Assembly: GCF_900156055.1 (NCBI RefSeq)
Contig: NZ_FTMQ01000001.1
Location: forward strand, 496,001 to 560,000
DNA: 64,000 nt
Origin: Rhizobium sp. RU33A
GTDB lineage: Bacteria > Pseudomonadota > Alphaproteobacteria > Rhizobiales > Rhizobiaceae
Direction of reading: 5' to 3'
This document shows positions 55,277-64,000 of the stretch, piece after piece; within the stretch, counting starts at the first letter, position 1; every line of letters begins with the position of its first letter. Below the pieces are notes generated by a model that saw only the letters and a program-made list of their open reading frames with translations, was not told the DNA's origin and did no database searches. Position numbers and translations under genes: made by a program.

Positions 55277-56275
55277 TCAAGACCCTTTGCGCACGCTGCC
55301 GACGCCAGGGATGATCTCCGCAGGCAGCGCCCACGAGCAGGTGATCCGATTCCGGCCGTTCGCCTTTGATTGATAGAGGGCCTCGTCCGCGCGCCGCAAG
55401 GGATCTGCCAGACCCTGGTCGCTCTGATCGAGCATGGTGACACCGAAACTCGCCGTGACAGCGCCATCGACTTCTGGCCTCCGCGAACTTTCGATGGCCT
55501 GGCGCAGGCGCTCGGCGACGGCAAGCGCGCTCTTGGTTGTAGCCCCCGGCAAGAGAACGGCGAATTCCTCGCCTCCCATGCGTGAGATCACATCGCCATC
55601 GCGCAGGACGCCACGGCATACCTCCACAATCTCGATCAGCACACGATCGCCTGCCATATGACCAAAGCGGTCGTTGATCTGCTTGAAGTGATCGATGTCG
55701 AAACTGATCAGGGCAATCGACGGTGGCGCCATTCGTCCGACAAGCTTCTCCAAAGTACCGTGGAAGGCCATACGAGATGTGGCACCGGTGAGCCAGTCTT
55801 GATCGATCTGCCGCCGGAGCTCCATTTCCCGCATTACCAGGGCGGCAAGCGATTGCAGGATCGCCATTTGTCGCTCGTCGAAGTGTCGCGGCTCCCGATC
55901 CATGATGCAGAGTGAGCCGAGGCGTGCTTTTTCCGAGGTGACCAGCGGAGCGCCTGCATAAAACGCGACGTAAGGTTTTCCGATGACGAAAGGGTTTCGC
56001 GCCGTCCGGATGTCCTGTCTTGTGTCGGCAATCACCAGAACGTCGTCGCTGCGAATTGTCTCGTTGCATATCGCGTGTTCGCGCTCAGTTTCACGCAGGT
56101 CCAGACCGATATTCGATTTGAACCATTGGCGCTTGTCGTCAAGCAGCGATATCAGCGCGATCGGCGCGTCAAAGATCAGACGCGCCAGGGCGGCGATCCG
56201 TTCGAAGGGCTCCTCATGCGGCGTATCGAGAATGCCGTACTGATGGAGTATGTTCAGGCGTTCGACTTCATTCAT
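55277..56275 (-). CDS. GAF-GGDEF diguanylate cyclase
   Basis: 332 residues. GAF at ~15-150 (APIALISLLDDKRQWFKSNI, AICNETIRSDDVLVIADT, GAPLVTSEKARLGSLCIMD); GGDEF at ~165-315 with intact active site G234-G235-E236-E237-F238 and an upstream inhibitory site R225-x-x-D228 placed five residues before it. It should make cyclic di-GMP with product inhibition. The ATG at 56275 has AAGGAG 9 bases upstream; the frame extends to a GTG at 56305 without a ribosome site. No phosphodiesterase partner nearby. Confidence 0.93.
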   Translation of the reverse strand: MNEVERLNILHQYGILDTPHEEPFERIAALARLIFDAPIALISLLDDKRQWFKSNIGLDLRETEREHAICNETIRSDDVLVIADTRQDIRTARNPFVIGKPYVAFYAGAPLVTSEKARLGSLCIMDREPRHFDERQMAILQSLAALVMREMELRRQIDQDWLTGATSRMAFHGTLEKLVGRMAPPSIALISFDIDHFKQINDRFGHMAGDRVLIEIVEVCRGVLRDGDVISRMGGEEFAVLLPGATTKSALAVAERLRQAIESSRRPEVDGAVTASFGVTMLDQSDQGLADPLRRADEALYQSKANGRNRITCSWALPAEIIPGVGSVRKGS

Positions 56276-56357
56276 CCGGCCGGACTCCTTGGAGATGAGG
56301 GACACTAGGCCGCAAACATTTCCGCCAACTTAAATTCTGCACGAACCCCTAGATCTT

Positions 56358-56367
56358 GGGGGGGGGG
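56358..56367. repeat. Run of ten G
   Basis: An uninterrupted ten-G tract 1 base beyond the ornithine cyclodeaminase stop codon and about 80 bases from the GGDEF start. On the other strand it is a C run directly after the stop. It is non-coding, so length changes would not shift a frame. Confidence 0.9.
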
Positions 56368-56368
56368 C

Positions 56369-57421
56369 TTAGTCCTTGGCCCGCTGGAGCATTCCGAACA
56401 GGTCGCGCGGATCGTCCGGATCGGCGATCAGGTCGACAGACTGGAAGAAGGCGGTCCCGCGAACCCGCTCGCGCACATAACGCAAAGCCGAAAAGTCCTC
56501 GATCGCGAAGCCGACGCTGTCGAACAGCGTGATCTGCTTGTCGCTCTTGCGGCCCTCGATCTGACCGGTGACCACCTGCCAGAGCTCGGTGACGGGATAG
56601 TCCGGATCCATCTGCTGGATCTCGCCTTCGATCCGCGTCTGCGGCGGATACTCGACGAAGGTGTCGGCACGGGAGAGGATGTCGCGATGCAGCTCGGTCT
56701 TGCCGGGGCAGTCGCCGCCGATCGCGTTGATGTGCACGCCAGCGCCGACCATGTTGTCCGTCAGGATGGTCGCATACTGCTTGTCGGCGGTGCAGGTGGT
56801 AATGATCTGCGCGCCTTCGATCGCCGCCTGTGACGTGGTGCAGGCCGTGACATGCAGGCCGGAGCCCTCCAGGTTGCGCCGTGTTTTCTCCGTTGCCTTC
56901 GGATCGATGTCGAAGAGCCTGACATGCGTGATCCCCAGCACCGCCTTCATCGCCAGCGCCTGGAATTCCGCCTGGGCGCCATTGCCGATCATCGCCATGG
57001 TGGTTGCACCCTTCGGTGCCAGGTGACGCGCGGCCATGGCAGACGTTGCCGCTGTTCTCAGCGCCGTCAGCAAGGTCATTTCCGTCAATAGGACCGGATA
57101 ACCGGTTGAGACATCGGCGAGCAGGCCAAAGGCGGTGACCGTCTGCAGGCCCTCCGCCATGTTTTTCGGGTGGCCGTTCACATATTTGAACGAATAGATC
57201 TCGCCGTCCGACGTTGGCATCAGCTCGATCACGCCTTCCCGCGAATGCGAGGCGACACGCGGCGTCTTGTCGAACAGAGCCCAGCGGCGGAAATCGGCTT
57301 CAATGACATCAGTCAATTCGAAGAGCACGCGCTCGATCCCGATGTGATGCACGAGCCGCATCATGTTTTCGACGCTGACGAAGGGGACGAGGGCTTTTTC
57401 CGAAGGGGCTGGCGCTGTCAT
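56369..57421 (-). CDS. Ornithine cyclodeaminase
   Basis: 350 residues of the ornithine cyclodeaminase/mu-crystallin family. SREGVIELMPTSDGEIYSFK and YVNGHPKN (substrate pocket), LLTALRTAATSAMAARHLAP, the Rossmann motif MIGNGAQAEFQ, and IGGDCPGKTELHRDIL match the Agrobacterium-type enzymes that convert ornithine to proline and ammonia. The gene stands alone on the minus strand behind an inverted repeat. Family members also act on other basic amino acids or as dehydrogenases. Confidence 0.9.
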   Translation of the reverse strand: MTAPAPSEKALVPFVSVENMMRLVHHIGIERVLFELTDVIEADFRRWALFDKTPRVASHSREGVIELMPTSDGEIYSFKYVNGHPKNMAEGLQTVTAFGLLADVSTGYPVLLTEMTLLTALRTAATSAMAARHLAPKGATTMAMIGNGAQAEFQALAMKAVLGITHVRLFDIDPKATEKTRRNLEGSGLHVTACTTSQAAIEGAQIITTCTADKQYATILTDNMVGAGVHINAIGGDCPGKTELHRDILSRADTFVEYPPQTRIEGEIQQMDPDYPVTELWQVVTGQIEGRKSDKQITLFDSVGFAIEDFSALRYVRERVRGTAFFQSVDLIADPDDPRDLFGMLQRAKD

Positions 57422-57490
57422 GATCCACCGGTTGAAGAGGAAGGTTGGATCACTGTAGCGGTGGTCGCGCTTCGCCGAAATGGCGAGAAT

Positions 57491-57536
57491 CTGTCATTTT
57501 GTGTGGTTCACTTGCCATAATGACAGCATCGAATGT
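57491..57536. promoter_or_regulatory. Inverted repeat upstream of the ornithine cyclodeaminase gene
   Basis: CTGTCATT (57491-57498) and AATGACAG (57529-57536) are separated by 30 bases, 70 bases upstream of the ocd start. The spacing suits two regulator half-sites flanking a promoter more than an RNA hairpin. Confidence 0.5.
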
Positions 57537-57564
57537 GCACTATGTTGCTCGGACAGGTAAAGAG

Positions 57565-57607
57565 GCAGGGGCCGAGGCCCCTGCTGAGAACCCTCGGAAT
57601 GCGAGGG
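57565..57607 (-). terminator. Tandem hairpins after dctM
   Basis: CCCTCG/CGAGGG (57591-57607) and GCAGGGGCC/GGCCCCTGC (57565-57584) follow the dctM stop at 57616 on the minus strand. The second is followed by CTCTTTA. Probable operon end, weak T run. Confidence 0.6.
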
Positions 57608-57615
57608 CGGGAGGA

Positions 57616-58896
57616 TCACTTGAACTGCGCTGGCAGCCAGAGCGATATCTCGGGAATGAAGGTGACCAACAAAAGCACCGTCACGCAGGCGCCAAAGAAT
57701 GGCCAGATCGTCTGCATCGCCTCCCGGATGGTGATCTTGCCGACGGCACAGCCGACGAAAAGCACGGTCCCAACCGGTGGCGTGATCAGACCAATCCCGG
57801 CGTTCAGGATCATGATGACGCCGAAATGCACGGGATCGATGCCGAAGGCCTGAACGATTGGCAGGAAAACTGGTGTCGTGATGATGATCAAAGGCGCCAT
57901 GTCCATGAAGGTGCCGAGCAGCAGAAGCACCACGGTGATCAGAAGCAGGACGACCATCGGATTGTCCGAGATCGACTTGACCACCTGGATGAGCGTGAGT
58001 TGGACCTGCAGGAACGACATCAGCCATGCAAAGGCAGCCGCCATGCCGATGACGAGCAGCACCAGTGACGTAGTTTTCACCGCGCCGAGGATCGCCTCGA
58101 CAAAGCCGCTCCAGTTCAGCTCACGATACACCAGAACGGCGACGAGGAAGGCGTAGATAACGGCGATGCAGGAGCTTTCGGTCGCCGTAAAGACACCGGA
58201 ACGCACGCCGCCGAAGATGATGGCGATCAGCAGCAGACCGGGCAGGGCGGCGAAGAAGAACACCAGCAGCTTGCCGAAGCCCGGAAAGGGTTCGGCCGGG
58301 TAACCGCGTCTGCGGGCCACGACATAGGCGGTAACCATCAAGGCGACGGTCAGGAGCATCCCGGGAATGATGCCTGCGGTGAAGAGATCAGCAACCGAGA
58401 CCGTTCCTCCCGCCGAGATCGAGTAAAGGATCATGTTGTGCGACGGCGGGATCAACAGCGCGATCAAGGCCGAGCTGATCGTGACATTGACGGCGTAACC
58501 GCGGTCGTAGCCGCGCGCCGCCATCTGCGGCACCATCAGGCCACCGATCGCTGACGCGTCGGCCACGGCCGAGCCCGAGATGCCGCCGAACAGGGTCGAG
58601 GATACGATGTTGACCTGTCCGAGGCCGCCGCGCATGTGGCCGACAAAACCCGATGCGAAGCGAATGAGACGGAAGGCGATCCCCCCGCGGACCATCAGAT
58701 CGCCCGCGAAGATGAAGAACGGGATCGCCATCATGGCAAACACGTTCATTCCGGAATTCAGTTGCTGGAAAACCACGATCGGTGGGATGCCGATATAGAG
58801 GACCGTCGCAAGGGAGGCGATCCCCAGGCAAAAGGCGATGGGCATGCCGAGCAGCATGAGAAAGGCGAAGGTGCCAAATAGGATCGTATAGGCCAT
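57616..58896 (-). CDS. dctM: TRAP transporter large permease (DctM)
   Basis: 426 residues, about 12 membrane helices. GGISGSAVADASAIGGLMVP and FGVIMILNAGIGLITPPVGT are the DctM signatures. The ATG at 58896 follows CGAGG by 7 bases and overlaps the dctQ stop. It belongs to the TRAP set upstream of the galactarolactone genes and probably imports galacturonate, glucuronate or an aldarate using a sodium gradient. Confidence 0.93.
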   Translation of the reverse strand: MAYTILFGTFAFLMLLGMPIAFCLGIASLATVLYIGIPPIVVFQQLNSGMNVFAMMAIPFFIFAGDLMVRGGIAFRLIRFASGFVGHMRGGLGQVNIVSSTLFGGISGSAVADASAIGGLMVPQMAARGYDRGYAVNVTISSALIALLIPPSHNMILYSISAGGTVSVADLFTAGIIPGMLLTVALMVTAYVVARRRGYPAEPFPGFGKLLVFFFAALPGLLLIAIIFGGVRSGVFTATESSCIAVIYAFLVAVLVYRELNWSGFVEAILGAVKTTSLVLLVIGMAAAFAWLMSFLQVQLTLIQVVKSISDNPMVVLLLITVVLLLLGTFMDMAPLIIITTPVFLPIVQAFGIDPVHFGVIMILNAGIGLITPPVGTVLFVGCAVGKITIREAMQTIWPFFGACVTVLLLVTFIPEISLWLPAQFK

Positions 58897-59423
58897 CACA
58901 CTACCTCGGTCTGGGCAACGTCGTCCACCGCAGGGACAACGGGGCCGATGAACGTGTCAACGAAGCGTTCGAGCGCGAAGATTGCGATCATAGCGCCACC
59001 GACGATGAGCGGGATGAAGTCTATGCCACCCGGCCAACCGAGCACCGGGATCCGGGCTGTCCATGTGCCCATGGCCAGCTGCGTTCCGTAGTAGGACATG
59101 GCGCCGCCAAACAGGCAGATCAGGCCAAGGCTGACGAGATCCATCAAGCGCTGGACGCGGGGCGCCATGTTGTGGCGAACGATGTCGAGCCCGAGATGCA
59201 CGCTTTCGCGCACGCCGACGGCCGCACCCAAAAGGATGAACCAGGACATCAGCTGGAGCGACAGGGGCTCGGACCAGCTCGGTGTGTCGTTGAGCACGTA
59301 ACGGCCGAAAACCTGCCAGCCAATGATGATGGTCATCAGGACCACGCCGAGGCCGGCGAGATAAAGGCAGGCGAGGCTAAGCCAACTGAGGCCGGGCCTG
59401 ACAGCCCGCATGAAACGCGACAT
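58896..59423 (-). CDS. dctQ: TRAP transporter small permease (DctQ)
   Basis: 175 residues, four membrane helices; IGWQVFGRYVLNDTPSWSEP is the conserved DctQ segment, followed by SWFILLGAAVGVRESVHLGL. The ATG at 59423 has GGAGGG about 6 bases upstream; the frame extends to 59492 through the terminator stem and is not a credible start. Co-transcribed with dctM. Confidence 0.9.
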   Translation of the reverse strand: MSRFMRAVRPGLSWLSLACLYLAGLGVVLMTIIIGWQVFGRYVLNDTPSWSEPLSLQLMSWFILLGAAVGVRESVHLGLDIVRHNMAPRVQRLMDLVSLGLICLFGGAMSYYGTQLAMGTWTARIPVLGWPGGIDFIPLIVGGAMIAIFALERFVDTFIGPVVPAVDDVAQTEVV

Positions 59424-59445
59424 GGATCCCTCCGAAATCCAGGAT

Positions 59446-59480
59446 AAGAAAAAACCGGCCGCATCTTGGATGCGGCCGGT
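59446..59480 (-). terminator. Intrinsic terminator/attenuator between dctP and dctQ
   Basis: A perfect 12-bp stem, ACCGGCCGCATC (59454-59465) and GATGCGGCCGGT (59469-59480), with a 3-base loop. On the minus strand it is followed by TTTTTTCTTAT. It lies 9 bases after the dctP stop and 22 bases before dctQ, so most transcripts should end after dctP and only a fraction continue into the permeases. Confidence 0.9.
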
Positions 59481-59488
59481 CTGTTGTT

Positions 59489-60463
59489 TCACTTGACGGC
59501 GCGAACGCGCTCGACCAGATCCTTCATCTTGGGATCGGTGATGAACTTGTCATAGACCGGCTGCATGGCGGCGGCGAACTCCGCCTTGTCGACGGTGATG
59601 ATGTTCGCACCCGATGCACGGATCTTCTCTTCCGATGCCTTTTCGCGGGCCTGCCACAGTTCACGCATCTTGCCGACGGATTCCTTGGCGGCTTCCCGGA
59701 TGATCGTCTGGTCTTCCGGTGTCAGCTTGTCCCAGGTGACCTTCGAGATGGCGAGGATTTCCGGGGTCAGCGAATGGTCGGTCAGCGTGTAGTTCTTGGC
59801 AACTTCGAAGTGACGCGAGGACTCATAAGAGGGCCAGTTGTTTTCGGCTGCATCCACCACGCCGGTCTCCAGCGACGAGTAGACTTCGCCGAAGGGCATC
59901 GGTGTCGGGTTGGCGCCGAAGGCCTCCATCATCGCGATCCAGAGGTCTGACTGCTGGACGCGCACCTTCATGCCCTTGAGGTCAGCAAGGCTGTTGATCG
60001 GGGTTTTGGTCGAGTAGAAAGAACGCGCGCCGGAATCATAGAAGGCAAGCCCGATCAGGCCATGCGGTTCGAAGGCCGCCAACACTTCATCGCCGATCTC
60101 GCCATCGACCACCTTGTGCATGTGTTCGGTGTCGCGGAACAGGAAGGGCAGGCCGAACACGACCGTTTCCGGCACGAGATTGTTGAACGGCGCGCTGTTG
60201 ACGCGGTTCATGTCGATCACGCCGAAGCGCGTCTGCTCGATCGTATCCTTTTCGGTGCCGAGCGCGGCATTGTTCATCACCTGAATGGCGATGCGACCAT
60301 TGGTGCGTTCCTTGACCAATTCGCCCATGAACTTGACGGCGTCGACCGTCGGATAACCATCGGGATGGATGTCGGCGGAACGCAGCGTGATTTCCTGGGC
60401 GAAAGCAGCACCCGCACCAAGGGTGAGCCCCATCGCGAGGCTGAGCATTGCGGCAGTTTTCAT
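59489..60463 (-). CDS. dctP: TRAP transporter substrate-binding protein (DctP)
   Basis: 324 residues, signal peptide (MKTAAMLSLAMGLTLGAGAA, cut near AFA-QEI). DctP fold: SADIHPDGYPTVDAVKFMGE, GVIDMNRVNSAPFNNLVPET, and GMKVRVQQSDLWIAMMEAFG with the conserved Arg that binds the ligand carboxylate. GAGGAGG precedes the ATG at 60463. In rhizobia this family and context serve uronate uptake. The frame is open upstream without conservation. Confidence 0.92.
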   Translation of the reverse strand: MKTAAMLSLAMGLTLGAGAAFAQEITLRSADIHPDGYPTVDAVKFMGELVKERTNGRIAIQVMNNAALGTEKDTIEQTRFGVIDMNRVNSAPFNNLVPETVVFGLPFLFRDTEHMHKVVDGEIGDEVLAAFEPHGLIGLAFYDSGARSFYSTKTPINSLADLKGMKVRVQQSDLWIAMMEAFGANPTPMPFGEVYSSLETGVVDAAENNWPSYESSRHFEVAKNYTLTDHSLTPEILAISKVTWDKLTPEDQTIIREAAKESVGKMRELWQAREKASEEKIRASGANIITVDKAEFAAAMQPVYDKFITDPKMKDLVERVRAVK

Positions 60464-60525
60464 TGGTCTTCCTCCTCTTTGATTGAGCCGTCGAAACCTC
60501 CCGTTTCGACGGATTAGCAGTTCGG

Positions 60526-61404
60526 CTATCGGTCTCCTGAAGGCACGATGCCGAAAAGTTCTGTCGGGTTGTCCACGAGCGCGAGACGGCGGGCTTCCTC
60601 GTCGGGCAGCCAGCCGAGTACGGTGTCGGCAAGCGCGGCATCGTCTGGATAGTCGGCCTGTGCGCGCGCCAGATTGTGGGGCCAGTTGGATCCCCAGACG
60701 ATGCGTTCGGGCGCATGCGCCGCAATCGATCGGGCAACAGCGGCCACGTCGACAAAATCGGGCCCGCCTGTCTTCGAGGACTCGTAGGCGCCGGCGAATT
60801 TGAACCAGCAACGCCCGCCGTCGATCAGCCGCTTGGTGGCCTTGACCTGCGGGCTGTCGGGCGTGACGCCACAGAAGAACTTGCCGTGATGGTCGAGTAC
60901 CCAGCGGGATTTCAGTTTCGAGAGCCGCTCCTCGTAGTCGAGGATGTCGCTACCATCGAACTGGATGGCGATCATCCAGTCGCGGCTGGCCGCAATCGCA
61001 TCCACTTCCTCAAGCTTGGTCAGATCGGCGGCACCGCCCGGCAGGTTCATGATGCGCGCGCCCCGCACGCGTGCTGCCGAGAGGCGATCAAACTCGGCTT
61101 CGCTGGTGCTGGCATCGACGGCTGCGATCCCCCAGGCGATGTCTCCGAACCATTCAAGGCAGGCGACGAGATTGGAATTGTCCAGCTGATGCGCCATGCC
61201 CTGCGTGACGATGACGCGATCGATGCCGATCCAGTCCATGAACTGCCGGTATTGTTTGGGTGTCGGCAAATCACCGGCTGGAAGGCCAGGCCCTCCGGGC
61301 AGGGCCGGATAGCCGGGCAGATAGGCATGCATCTGCGTGTCGATCGCACCCTTGGGCAGGGTGATTGCAGGCTTACGACCGGAGAGGGGGCGGATCAGGC
61401 TCAT
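60526..61404 (-). CDS. gli: D-galactarolactone isomerase (amidohydrolase superfamily)
   Basis: 292 residues of the COG3618 amidohydrolase group. TIM-barrel marks: GAIDTQMHAYLPGYP (reduced metal-site His), VTQGMAHQLDNSNLV, WVLDHHGKF, and IVWGSNWPHN. In Agrobacterium the homolog in the same cluster position interconverts the 1,4- and 1,5-lactone forms of galactaric acid. The start overlaps the gci stop (ATGA). Function is assigned by context plus fold; other COG3618 lactonases are alternatives. Confidence 0.85.
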   Translation of the reverse strand: MSLIRPLSGRKPAITLPKGAIDTQMHAYLPGYPALPGGPGLPAGDLPTPKQYRQFMDWIGIDRVIVTQGMAHQLDNSNLVACLEWFGDIAWGIAAVDASTSEAEFDRLSAARVRGARIMNLPGGAADLTKLEEVDAIAASRDWMIAIQFDGSDILDYEERLSKLKSRWVLDHHGKFFCGVTPDSPQVKATKRLIDGGRCWFKFAGAYESSKTGGPDFVDVAAVARSIAAHAPERIVWGSNWPHNLARAQADYPDDAALADTVLGWLPDEEARRLALVDNPTELFGIVPSGDR

Positions 61405-62540
61405 GCCTCGTCCTTCATCTTGAATTCCTGGAGGGCATCGCGGTTGATTTTGATGCCAAGCCCGGGAGCGTTGGGGATGGCGACGACGCCATTCTCGTGT
61501 TCGATCGGCGTCTGGATCACGGCCTGGCGGAAGGGGTTGTCGGTACGATCGAATTCGAGGATCGGCTCGATCGGGTTGACGCGAACCGGATCCGGAATCA
61601 TCGCGGCGATGAACTGCAGAGCGGCTGCGATATGGACTGCCGTCCCCCAGACATGCGGCACAACCCGTACGCCGTGCAGCGCCGCGAGATCGGCAACGCG
61701 TTTCGCCTCGGTGAAGCCGCCGACACCGGCAAGATCCGGCTGGATAATGTCGATTGCGCGGGTCTCGATCGGTTCCTTCATGCCCCAGCGGCTTTGCCAG
61801 GTTTCACCGCCGGCGACCGGGATCGGCTGTCTGGCTCGCACTTCGCGATAGGCGGCGAGGTGTTCGGGAACGACAGGCTCTTCGAACCAATCGAGGCCAT
61901 ACTCGGCGGCACGACGACCGAATTCGACGGCTTCAAGAACTCCGTAGCCGTGATTGGCATCCGCCATCAGCCGCATCTCCGGACCGGCTGCTTCACGGGC
62001 TGCCCGGATGACCCGCAGATCTTCTTCGATGCCGAAGCCGACCTTGATCTTGGATGCGTGAAAGCCCTGGGAGCGATAGAGTGCAATGTCGTTCGCATTG
62101 TCCTCGACCCGATCAACGCCGTCGCGCTTGAAGCTGCCGGTCGCGTAGGCCTTCACGCTTTCGCGGAAGCGTCCACCGAGCAGCGTCGACACGGATGTAC
62201 CGAAATGCTTGCCCTTGATATCCCAAAGCGCGATGTCGATGCCCGACAGTGCGGTGAGCGTCAGGCCGCGCTGGCCCTGGTCGCGAAGGGCGTTATAGAG
62301 AACCGCCCAGATCTTCTCGGTCTCCAGCGGGTTCATGCCGATCAGCCAGTTGCGATAGGCCGCGACCACTGCCGCATTCGGCCGGGCCGGCCCGAGGCAT
62401 TCGCCCCAGCCCGTCAGCCCGTTGTCGCAGACGATCTCGACCAGCACATGCGCCCGCCGGTCGAAGCGCATGGAAGCGCTCTGGAACGGGACGGCGAGCC
62501 TGTGCTCGAGAAGATGGGTGCGAACCTCTGCGATCTTCAT
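61401..62540 (-). CDS. gci: D-galactarolactone cycloisomerase (enolase superfamily)
   Basis: 379 residues. The N-terminal capping domain has FDRRAHVLVEIVCDNGLTGW; the barrel carries the KIKVG lysine pair, metal ligands in LMADANHGY, WFEEPV and VAGGETW, and the general-base His in VVPHVWGTAVHI. These match the Agrobacterium enzyme that opens galactaro-lactones to 3-deoxy-2-keto-hexarate. The ATG at 62540 has AAAGGA about 9 bases upstream. Overlaps gli and follows kdgD by 17 bases. Confidence 0.92.
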   Translation of the reverse strand: MKIAEVRTHLLEHRLAVPFQSASMRFDRRAHVLVEIVCDNGLTGWGECLGPARPNAAVVAAYRNWLIGMNPLETEKIWAVLYNALRDQGQRGLTLTALSGIDIALWDIKGKHFGTSVSTLLGGRFRESVKAYATGSFKRDGVDRVEDNANDIALYRSQGFHASKIKVGFGIEEDLRVIRAAREAAGPEMRLMADANHGYGVLEAVEFGRRAAEYGLDWFEEPVVPEHLAAYREVRARQPIPVAGGETWQSRWGMKEPIETRAIDIIQPDLAGVGGFTEAKRVADLAALHGVRVVPHVWGTAVHIAAALQFIAAMIPDPVRVNPIEPILEFDRTDNPFRQAVIQTPIEHENGVVAIPNAPGLGIKINRDALQEFKMKDEA

Positions 62541-62557
62541 GTCAGCGCGTCCTTTGC

Positions 62558-63532
<975 letters not shown>

Positions 63533-64000
63533 TTATCGTACAGGTTGGCGCTGCTCGCGCAAAAGGGCGCGGTAGCGCGCCTGACTGCCGCGCAAATGTC
63601 GGCGCATCGCGTCGCGCGCGGCCTCCTCGTCGCCCTGCGAAATCGCCTCGACAATGTCTGCATGTTCGGCATCGATGAGGCGCAGATAAGCGGACTGATC
63701 TTCCTCGCCGTCTTCATCGCGCAAGGCGGCCCGCGGGATGACATTCTTGCCGATCATGGCCAGAAATTCACGGAAACGGGGGTTGTTGGTCGCTTCTGCG
63801 ATGGCGAGATGCAGGGCGAAATCGGCTTCCGTGGTCGATTGCCCTGCCTCAAGACAGGCGCGGATAGCGTAGTGTCGTTCAAGTATGACTTCTTCCTGTG
63901 CGGGGGAGCGTCGCAATGCGGCGAGGCCTGCAGCCTCTACTTCGACTGCCGTTCTGAGCTCCAGCAGTTCAATCATCGACGAAACGCGCGCCGGATCCAC
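63533..64000 (-). CDS. GntR family regulator with FCD domain, C-terminal part
   Basis: The visible 155 residues are the FCD effector domain (MIELLELRTAVEVEAAGLAA, FALHLAIAEATNNPRFREFL, DAEHADIVEAISQGDEEAAR, MRRHLRGSQARYRALL) with the usual Asp/His metal-site residues. The start and DNA-binding domain lie beyond the window end. Position next to kdgD makes it the likely regulator of the galactarate/uronate cluster. Confidence 0.88.
   Translation of the reverse strand: MDPARVSSMIELLELRTAVEVEAAGLAALRRSPAQEEVILERHYAIRACLEAGQSTTEADFALHLAIAEATNNPRFREFLAMIGKNVIPRAALRDEDGEEDQSAYLRLIDAEHADIVEAISQGDEEAARDAMRRHLRGSQARYRALLREQRQPVR

Overview
The window looks like a chromosomal segment of a Rhizobiales bacterium, most likely Rhizobiaceae (Agrobacterium/Rhizobium relatives). 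The evidence is GC-rich coding sequence, the conserved block murA - DUF2948 - hisD - UPF0262 - phosphatase-like gene - infA - maf - yacG - tRNA-Phe, the divergent katG/oxyR pair, a RIME-like intergenic palindrome, and a galactarolactone cluster (dctPQM - gli - gci - kdgD - gntR) ordered as known from Agrobacterium. Relatedness is inferred from gene content, not from a marker-gene comparison.

Layout. 1-7.7 kb: fatty-acid beta-oxidation (thiolase end and FadB-type multienzyme), a secreted glycerophosphodiesterase, a GH32 fructosidase and an unusual pyruvate-kinase-like protein. 7.7-15.3 kb: a very large SLC5-type hybrid histidine kinase, mscL, a class I aminotransferase, galE and a decayed ABC-2 permease pseudogene. 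15.4-21.1 kb: katG/oxyR, a divergent AraC regulator/serine hydrolase pair and tRNA-Thr. 21.2-27.4 kb: the conserved housekeeping block listed above. 27.7-32.6 kb: a TetR-controlled RND efflux operon behind a 16-bp-arm perfect palindrome. 33.1-38.5 kb: a complete dipeptide ABC operon (dppABCDF). 38.6-41.0 kb: an Lrp-type regulator divergent from an aromatic aminotransferase and a YitT membrane protein. 41.2-43.7 kb: GntR - kduD - kdgK. 43.7-46.9 kb: a small membrane protein, a PAS-PAS-HTH regulator and a YtfH/YtfG-like redox pair. 47.0-54.6 kb: a five-gene sugar ABC/SMP-30 lactonase operon divergent from a GAF histidine kinase/response regulator pair, with stacked palindromes between them. 54.7-57.4 kb: recX, a GAF-GGDEF cyclase and ornithine cyclodeaminase. 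57.6-64.0 kb: a TRAP transporter and the oxidative galacturonate/glucuronate pathway, with its GntR regulator cut by the window end.

The accessory genes centre on plant-derived carbon. KduD-KdgK handles the deoxy-keto-uronates made by pectin or alginate lyases. The gli-gci-kdgD cluster handles uronates oxidised to aldaric acids. The GH32 enzyme takes fructans or sucrose. A sugar ABC system with an SMP-30-type lactonase points to sugar oxidation to a lactone. Dipeptide uptake, amino-acid transamination and ornithine cyclodeaminase cover nitrogenous substrates. No prophage, insertion sequence, CRISPR array or replication origin was seen. The most intriguing non-coding signal is the overlapping palindrome array at 52551-52599. 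The most unusual proteins are the pyruvate-kinase-like protein (6196-7674) and the PAS-PAS-HTH regulator (44178-45269).
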